Shown here in pieces: positions 50,535 to 55,959 of a stretch of 55,959 nt of DNA. The DNA comes from Candidatus Onthovicinus excrementipullorum (GTDB lineage: Bacteria > Bacillota > Clostridia > Oscillospirales > Acutalibacteraceae). The DNA lies in contig DVHG01000014.1 in assembly GCA_018712345.1 (NCBI GenBank), positions 1 to 55,959 of the forward strand. The letters run 5' to 3'. Numbering within the stretch: position 1 is the first letter of the stretch; each line of letters begins with the position of its first letter. The notes below the pieces were generated by a model that was given only the letters and a program-made list of their open reading frames with translations, made no database searches and was not told where the DNA came from. The translations under genes and the position numbers were made by a program.

Positions 50535-50728
50535 GTTGACAAAACATACTTGTTATTATGATATAATTCGAGGTTTTTGTGTTTAAAACGGGCGGTTTTT
50601 TTGAAAACAATAGCCCCCTGTCCACCGGGGCTGTCAACCAGTAAAGCTGTCAGCGGGAGGAGATGCATACAGCAACAAAAATATCAGAAAGAGAAAATTG
50701 CAGGGTTTTATTAAAAAGGAGGAGCATG

Positions 50729-53700
50729 ATGAAAAAATCGGTAAAAAAGGCAATGCGGGTCGTGTCGGTTTTCCTGTCCGGGCTGCTGATTTCGGAGGTT
50801 TTGCCCCTGACTGCGTTTGCACAGGAAAGTTTTCCTTCCGCCGGAGGGCCGGCGGCTGCCGTTACGGAAAGCAGTTCTGTAATATCGCAGCAGGGAACTG
50901 AAGAGCAGCCGCAAATCATAGCGGAAGATATTTCCCGGCGTGAAGAAGATGAAAAGCATTTTTTGATGAGCGACGGTTCCTATATGGCGGTTCAGTACGC
51001 TTCTCCGGTGCATTTTAACAATGGGGAAGATGGCTGGCAGGAGTATGACAACACCCTGGCCGAAACCGATGCTTTGGAAGAGGACCAAACTGAGAAATCG
51101 TTTAAACTTTTTAAGGACAAGGATTTTGTCAATCAAAAAGCGGATTTCTCCGTTCGTTTTTCGAAAAAGACAAATGGGAAAAAGCTTGTCAGACTGGAGA
51201 AGGACGGCTATCAGCTCGCCTGGACTTATCAGGGGATTGCCAAGAAAAATGCTGAGATGACAAATTGTGCGGCCGATGATGATCCCAAAACACTTGACAA
51301 GCTGCAATCCAATGTTGTTTATAAAAATGTATTTCGCAATGCGGATCTGCAATATATCGTCTCAGGGAGCACGGTTAAGGAAAACTTTATTTTGCATTCC
51401 GCGAATACGGATGAAGAATTTGTTGCGGAGTATAAGACCAAGGGCTTGACTGCTGTTCAGGACAGCGCACAGCAGATTTCATTTTGCGATCCGAACGGTA
51501 ATGCTGTGTTTACGCTGTATGCGCCGTGCATGTTCGACGCAAACGGCGCGATGAGCAAAGATATCACCATAGAAATTATTGAATCCAAAAATAACAGCGT
51601 CACCATCCGCACCAATATTGATGAAAACTGGCTGCAGGAGGAGGGGCGCGCCTACCCGGTTACGGTTGATCCGGCTATCTTCACCAAACAGGAGCGGTCC
51701 GATATTGAGGGCTCCTATGTCTCCGTAAAGGAGAACGGCCAGGGTGCGGGAGATGAGGCTTACGGGGAGATGTTCTATGAAGTCGGGTACGACAGCTACA
51801 CGCAGTACAAATCCCGCATTTACCTGAACTTCAATCTGCCGGAGCTGGACCGGTCCGATATCGTGGTGGGGGCCTATTTAAATCTGTACCTGCTGGACGC
51901 CAGCTTTTACAGCAACAGTGTGCCCGATGCCGTTTTGGACCTGCACGAGGCAAAGAGCGGCAACTGGAAATACAACACCATTAACTGGGGCAATCAGCCC
52001 GGCTATAATGATCTGGTGATCGATACCCTGAGCGTGCCAAACCCCAAGGGTGGCGCGGTTGATTACAAATGGTACACCTACGACGTCAGCAAAACGATCA
52101 AGAAGTGGTATACCACCCCATCCTCTCAGACGGGCTTTGTTATCAAGCGGGATGCGGAGTCTTTCAGCAGTTTGAACGCGGCCAAAATATGGTTTGCCTC
52201 TGAATTTACACCGATCACTACCGCCCCGCGCCCGATTATTGAGATTAACTACCGCAATAATAAAGGGCTTGAGGATTACTGGTCTTTCCACACCCAAGCG
52301 GTCGGGCAGTCTACCAGCTACATCAATGATTACACGGGCAATCTTGTCTTTGTGCATAACGACGCCACCACCGTGAGCAATCTGCTCGACGCAAATATCA
52401 GCCATGTGTATAACGGTTATCAGGCCAATACGCACATGACGCGGGACCCGCAGTCACCGCTGGATTTTTCCAATGTCATGCTGCCGCGTGTCGGCCTTGG
52501 CTTCCGTCTGAATGCGTATCAGTCACTGGTCCCTGTCAGCTCTGCAAGCGGTTTGGATACCAGTGTTTATAAATACCTGTACAATGATGCCGACGGGACG
52601 ATCCATTACTTTTTCCAGGATCCGGAGACAAACAGCATCATCGATGAGGACGGCCTTGGCTATACCATCACGAACGGTACGCACGGCGGCAAGCGGATTA
52701 CCACAGCGGATCAGACACTCATTGATTTTGACGCGAGCGGCCGCATTGCCTGGATTCAGGATGCGGCAGGGAATGAAAATACATATACGTACGGGAAGGA
52801 CGGGAACACGCCGTGCCTCTCCAAGGTGACGGACGCCGTCGGCAATACGATCGTTTTAAACCAGTCAAACGGCTATCTGGACTCCATTTCCTATGAAAAC
52901 GGCGCGAAAACCATCCAGTATACCTATGGTTCTACAACCTCGGCCGGGCGGCTGCTGACGAAGATTACTTACCCCGATGGGTCCTACACGTCGCTTTCAT
53001 ACAATTCCGACGGCACGCTCAAATCCGCCACGGATTCCACCACCGGCTATTCCCTCAATTACGCCTATACGTCTGACGCCGCCAAGCGCGTGATCCGGGT
53101 GGATGAAAAGGCGGGGAGCACGCCCGGGCAGACGTTGAAAATCCAGTATGGCGGGGATAACACCACCACCTTTACGTCCAGCGGAAAAGATGATATCATA
53201 GATACGAGTGACGACGTCCTGACGACTTATACCTTTAACAATTTTGGACAGACCGTCTCCGTCTCTGAAAAGCTTGCAAACGGCGCATGTATCGGCGGCT
53301 CGATGTATGATTACACTTCGGCGGGCAGCAGTACTAAGAATGCAAAGACAAGCAATAAGCTTGCCCGCACGGCCACCGCGATGTTCGCCACGGAAAACCT
53401 GCTTTCGGACGGCAATATAGACGGAATCGGCGGCTGGAGCAATAACGGCGTTTCCGGGGTCAGTTACAGCCTGGAAAACAGCGGATATATCGGGAAAAAC
53501 AGCCTGCGTATTTCAGCGTCCCAGCCCAGCGGCACGGAGAGCCACTGGCAGGTGTGGAAGCTCCCGAGCTGGCCGGATAATCAATTCACGTTTTCGGCCT
53601 ATGTAAAGACAAGCAATTTGAAGGTGCTTGACGGCGGCGACGGCGTGCGCCTGTGCATGTCCTACATCCCCGCGGGCAAGACGGAGAGCGACCGCGTTTA

Positions 53701-55959
53701 TCTCTACTCCGACCCGCTGACGACCGACACGGGCGGCGATTGGGAGCGGCTGTACGTCACGGGCGTTCTCCCCTCGGGCGCGACTTCCTTCTCTCACCGG
53801 CTCTGCCTCGGGAAAAACACCACGGGCACCGTTTATTTTGACAACGCCCAGCTCGAGATGAGCGACTGTGTCAATCAGAACAACCTGATTAAGGACCCGT
53901 ATTTTTCGCACACCTCCAATTTTGCCTCTTCCGGCTCTGTGTGGCGCACCAATAACCCCGGCGTCGCCCAATATGCGTCGCAGACGGGGGCGATGGTATG
54001 GGGCTCCGCGCTGAAGATCGAGGGCGACATCAACCGGAATGTCTGCGTCTGGCAGGAGGTGGATGTGACCGGCAGTACGGAAAAAGATACGTTTGTATTG
54101 AGCGGCTGGGCCAGGGCGGACTCCCTGCCGGACGCTGCGGAGCACAGCTACCGCTTCTCCATCCAAAAGGTGTATTCGGACGGCTATTCCGTCTGGGAGG
54201 GCAGGGATTTTAACAACCAGACCTCCGCGTGGCAGTTCCTCTCCATGCCCATCAGTATGGATGACGGCACCACAAACGAGCGCACGCCCTCGTATATCCG
54301 CGTCTACCTGTGCTACCAGTGGCAGGAGAACACGGCGTATTTTGACAACATCCAGCTTGTCAAGGATGATGTGCCGTCCTATAAATATGACAAGGAGGGC
54401 AACCTCATCAGCGCCTCTGCGAACGAGCAGGAGACGCAGTCCGCCTTTACAGATGGCAACGTCACCCAGCTTCTCTCCTCCTCGGGGGACTATGTGCACT
54501 TTTCCGATAACGGAAAGCGCCTGATCAAGGCCCGCACCAGCTCCGGCGTGGAGACCACACTCACCTACCAGACGGCCGACAGCAAAAAGCCGATCACCTT
54601 CACAACCCGTTCCAATCCCAACGCGGAGCATACGATTGTGGAGGGCGCCTACTACACCTTCCGCAACAAGTACAGCGGCCTGTTTATGGACGCCATCGGC
54701 GCGACCACGGTAAATGATACACAGGTCGGGCAGTACACCACCTGGTATACGAGCAACCAGATGTGGCGGTTTGTGAAAAAATCGAATGGCAATTACCGCA
54801 TCTATCCGCGCTCGCTCTCCACCGGCTGGCTGTACTATTACGCCGGAGACGGCCTGATGAAGATTACCACAAACGGCTCCATTGCGGAGGAGTTCCAGCC
54901 CGTCTACAACAGCGACGACGGCACGTTCAGCATCAAGAATGTCCGCCACAACAAGTACGTCACGCTCAAGGAGCTCAGCGGTAAAAAGGGCACGCTGATG
55001 ACGCTGGCCGATTACAACGCCAAGTCCTCGGCGCAGCGGTGGTACCTCACGCCGGTGGATGCGCCGGCGGGCGACGTGATGACCACCACCGCCACCTACA
55101 CGCAGAACGAGGCCTTTATGACCTCCTCCACGGACAGCCGCGGGGTAAAGACCACCTATGATTACAACACGGTGGACGGCACGCTGCAGTCGCTGACCGA
55201 GAATGCGGACGGCACACTGGGCGCGGGCAGCCGGACCACCAGCTATACTTATGACGGCGACACCAAGGCGCTCGAGTCGGTGAGCCTGACGGACGGCGAC
55301 GCGGTGTTTACCAACACCTACACCTACGATTCCGCAGACCGCCTGTCCGCCATCGGGCATAACGGCTTTGCCTATACCTTTACATACGACGCCTTCGGCA
55401 ACACCAAGACGACCGGAGCGGGCGGGCATACGCTGATCACCAATGAATACAACGCCCGCAACGGCAAGCTCCTGTCCTCAACCTATGGCAACGGGGACAC
55501 GGTGCAGTACGGCTATGACAGCTATGAGCGCCTCAGTCAGGAAAACCGGGACGGCAGCGTCACCCGCTATACATACAACCGTGCGGGCCAGCTGACACAG
55601 GTGACGGACGCCACGGGGAAGTACACGTATTATTACGATTCGATCGGGCGCGTGACGCGGATGGTGTACCCGGACGGCGGGAACCTGAAGATCACGTATG
55701 ATTCGAACAACCGGCTCACGGCGGTGCACACGAATCTGGGCGGCACGCAGCGCACGACGAGCTATGAATATCTGACGGACGGACGGGTGTCACAGGTGGA
55801 GCTGCCCACGGGCAAGGCGGTGACCTACAGCTATGACCCGCTGGCGCGCCTGTCCGAGGTGGGGATCGACGGGATCGTGAACACGTCGTATACGTATGAG
55901 TCCGCCGGTACGGGCAAGACGACGCCGCTGGTGTCCTCGGTGACGACGAACGGGAAAAA
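50729..55959 (+). CDS. Giant secreted RHS/YD-repeat protein (3' part cut by window edge)
   Basis: An open frame of at least 1743 codons that runs off the right edge. ATG 50729 has AGGAGG 6 bases upstream and opens a signal peptide (MKKSVKKAMRVVSVFLSGLL, cut near AFA-Q31). An N-terminal beta-rich domain is followed by a DNRLRE-type domain (about residues 320-500), then early RHS repeats (630-825). Two jelly-roll, carbohydrate-binding-like segments follow (about 889-1215, FDNAQLEM and FDNIQLVK endings). A ricin-type beta-trefoil lectin comes next (about 1305-1455, GAYYTFRNKYSGLFMD), and then dense YD repeats (VTRYTYNRAGQLTQVTD). Related proteins carry a variable toxin at the C-terminus with an immunity gene downstream; both would be outside the window. 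Confidence 0.9.
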   Translation, partial: MKKSVKKAMRVVSVFLSGLLISEVLPLTAFAQESFPSAGGPAAAVTESSSVISQQGTEEQPQIIAEDISRREEDEKHFLMSDGSYMAVQYASPVHFNNGEDGWQEYDNTLAETDALEEDQTEKSFKLFKDKDFVNQKADFSVRFSKKTNGKKLVRLEKDGYQLAWTYQGIAKKNAEMTNCAADDDPKTLDKLQSNVVYKNVFRNADLQYIVSGSTVKENFILHSANTDEEFVAEYKTKGLTAVQDSAQQISFCDPNGNAVFTLYAPCMFDANGAMSKDITIEIIESKNNSVTIRTNIDENWLQEEGRAYPVTVDPAIFTKQERSDIEGSYVSVKENGQGAGDEAYGEMFYEVGYDSYTQYKSRIYLNFNLPELDRSDIVVGAYLNLYLLDASFYSNSVPDAVLDLHEAKSGNWKYNTINWGNQPGYNDLVIDTLSVPNPKGGAVDYKWYTYDVSKTIKKWYTTPSSQTGFVIKRDAESFSSLNAAKIWFASEFTPITTAPRPIIEINYRNNKGLEDYWSFHTQAVGQSTSYINDYTGNLVFVHNDATTVSNLLDANISHVYNGYQANTHMTRDPQSPLDFSNVMLPRVGLGFRLNAYQSLVPVSSASGLDTSVYKYLYNDADGTIHYFFQDPETNSIIDEDGLGYTITNGTHGGKRITTADQTLIDFDASGRIAWIQDAAGNENTYTYGKDGNTPCLSKVTDAVGNTIVLNQSNGYLDSISYENGAKTIQYTYGSTTSAGRLLTKITYPDGSYTSLSYNSDGTLKSATDSTTGYSLNYAYTSDAAKRVIRVDEKAGSTPGQTLKIQYGGDNTTTFTSSGKDDIIDTSDDVLTTYTFNNFGQTVSVSEKLANGACIGGSMYDYTSAGSSTKNAKTSNKLARTATAMFATENLLSDGNIDGIGGWSNNGVSGVSYSLENSGYIGKNSLRISASQPSGTESHWQVWKLPSWPDNQFTFSAYVKTSNLKVLDGGDGVRLCMSYIPAGKTESDRVYLYSDPLTTDTGGDWERLYVTGVLPSGATSFSHRLCLGKNTTGTVYFDNAQLEMSDCVNQNNLIKDPYFSHTSNFASSGSVWRTNNPGVAQYASQTGAMVWGSALKIEGDINRNVCVWQEVDVTGSTEKDTFVLSGWARADSLPDAAEHSYRFSIQKVYSDGYSVWEGRDFNNQTSAWQFLSMPISMDDGTTNERTPSYIRVYLCYQWQENTAYFDNIQLVKDDVPSYKYDKEGNLISASANEQETQSAFTDGNVTQLLSSSGDYVHFSDNGKRLIKARTSSGVETTLTYQTADSKKPITFTTRSNPNAEHTIVEGAYYTFRNKYSGLFMDAIGATTVNDTQVGQYTTWYTSNQMWRFVKKSNGNYRIYPRSLSTGWLYYYAGDGLMKITTNGSIAEEFQPVYNSDDGTFSIKNVRHNKYVTLKELSGKKGTLMTLADYNAKSSAQRWYLTPVDAPAGDVMTTTATYTQNEAFMTSSTDSRGVKTTYDYNTVDGTLQSLTENADGTLGAGSRTTSYTYDGDTKALESVSLTDGDAVFTNTYTYDSADRLSAIGHNGFAYTFTYDAFGNTKTTGAGGHTLITNEYNARNGKLLSSTYGNGDTVQYGYDSYERLSQENRDGSVTRYTYNRAGQLTQVTDATGKYTYYYDSIGRVTRMVYPDGGNLKITYDSNNRLTAVHTNLGGTQRTTSYEYLTDGRVSQVELPTGKAVTYSYDPLARLSEVGIDGIVNTSYTYESAGTGKTTPLVSSVTTNGK

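Noticed and set aside
50663-50728. In-frame ATG 22 codons upstream of the RHS start
   Set aside because: It would bury the signal peptide behind a charged stretch, and its GGAGG is only 2 bases away. ATG 50729 has proper spacing.
53513-55429. A 638-codon minus-strand frame opposite the RHS gene
   Set aside because: The plus strand has a continuous signal-peptide-to-repeat frame with known modules. The minus frame is a compositional shadow.
1-55959. CRISPR arrays and insertion sequences
   Set aside because: No regularly spaced short repeats and no transposase gene were seen. The repeats at 17.5-18.2 kb are irregular palindromic units without spacers.

Overview
The window is mid-to-high GC DNA from a Gram-positive anaerobe. 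The best guess is a gut member of the Clostridia (Oscillospiraceae/Ruminococcaceae-like). The reasons are strong AGGAGG ribosome sites, a full Rnf complex, sortase-anchored surface protein genes, a clostridial-type integrative conjugative element (ICE), Mini-III next to Obg, and mucin- or glycan-directed lipoproteins. The species cannot be named from the sequence alone.

Region 1 (1-11545) is one end of an ICE, with every gene on the minus strand. Reading in the direction of transcription it holds a ParM/ParR-like partition pair, an unknown cargo protein, a ribbon-helix-helix-like protein with a very acidic tail, a C5-cytosine methyltransferase, an amidoligase with a gamma-glutamylcyclotransferase-like partner, a large thioester/Cna-B adhesin, its class B sortase, and small DUF-type proteins. 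The element appears to stop beside two tRNA-Ser genes (11546-11768). No integrase lies in the window.

Region 2 (11.8-19.8 kb) is a glycan-use island: a clan GH-D-like glycosidase, a membrane-anchored metallophosphoesterase, a sugar phosphate isomerase-like TIM barrel, a GH16 lipoprotein and an MFS transporter. A 1-kb stretch of palindromic intergenic repeats sits inside it. Region 3 (19.8-31.2 kb) is core and housekeeping: a DUF5655 gene with a likely frameshift, MntP, a sugar O-acetyltransferase, an MBL hydrolase, YebC, YitT, Mini-III, Obg, a zinc/cadmium-type P-ATPase with its ArsR regulator and operator, and a phosphoglycerol transferase.

Region 4 (31.2-41.5 kb) holds two sialidase-like paralogues and an rnfCDGEAB operon. 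An apbE-NusG_II-Gx transporter group lies upstream of rnfC. The second sialidase paralogue has no export signal and follows rnfB by 22 bases. Region 5 (41.6-44.4 kb) has an iron alcohol dehydrogenase, an N-acetylmuramoyl-alanine amidase and the decayed tail of a cell-wall-anchored protein.

Region 6 (44.4-50.4 kb) is an aromatic amino acid operon, aroF-aroB-aroA-aroC-pheA. It is preceded by a short leader ORF, 11 of whose 31 codons are Phe, Tyr or Trp, and by mutually exclusive antiterminator and terminator hairpins. This is a textbook-style attenuator and the strongest regulatory find in the window. Region 7 (50.5 kb to the end) is the 5' part of a giant secreted RHS/YD-repeat protein with DNRLRE and ricin-type modules. 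Its C-terminal tip, where a toxin would sit, is outside the window.
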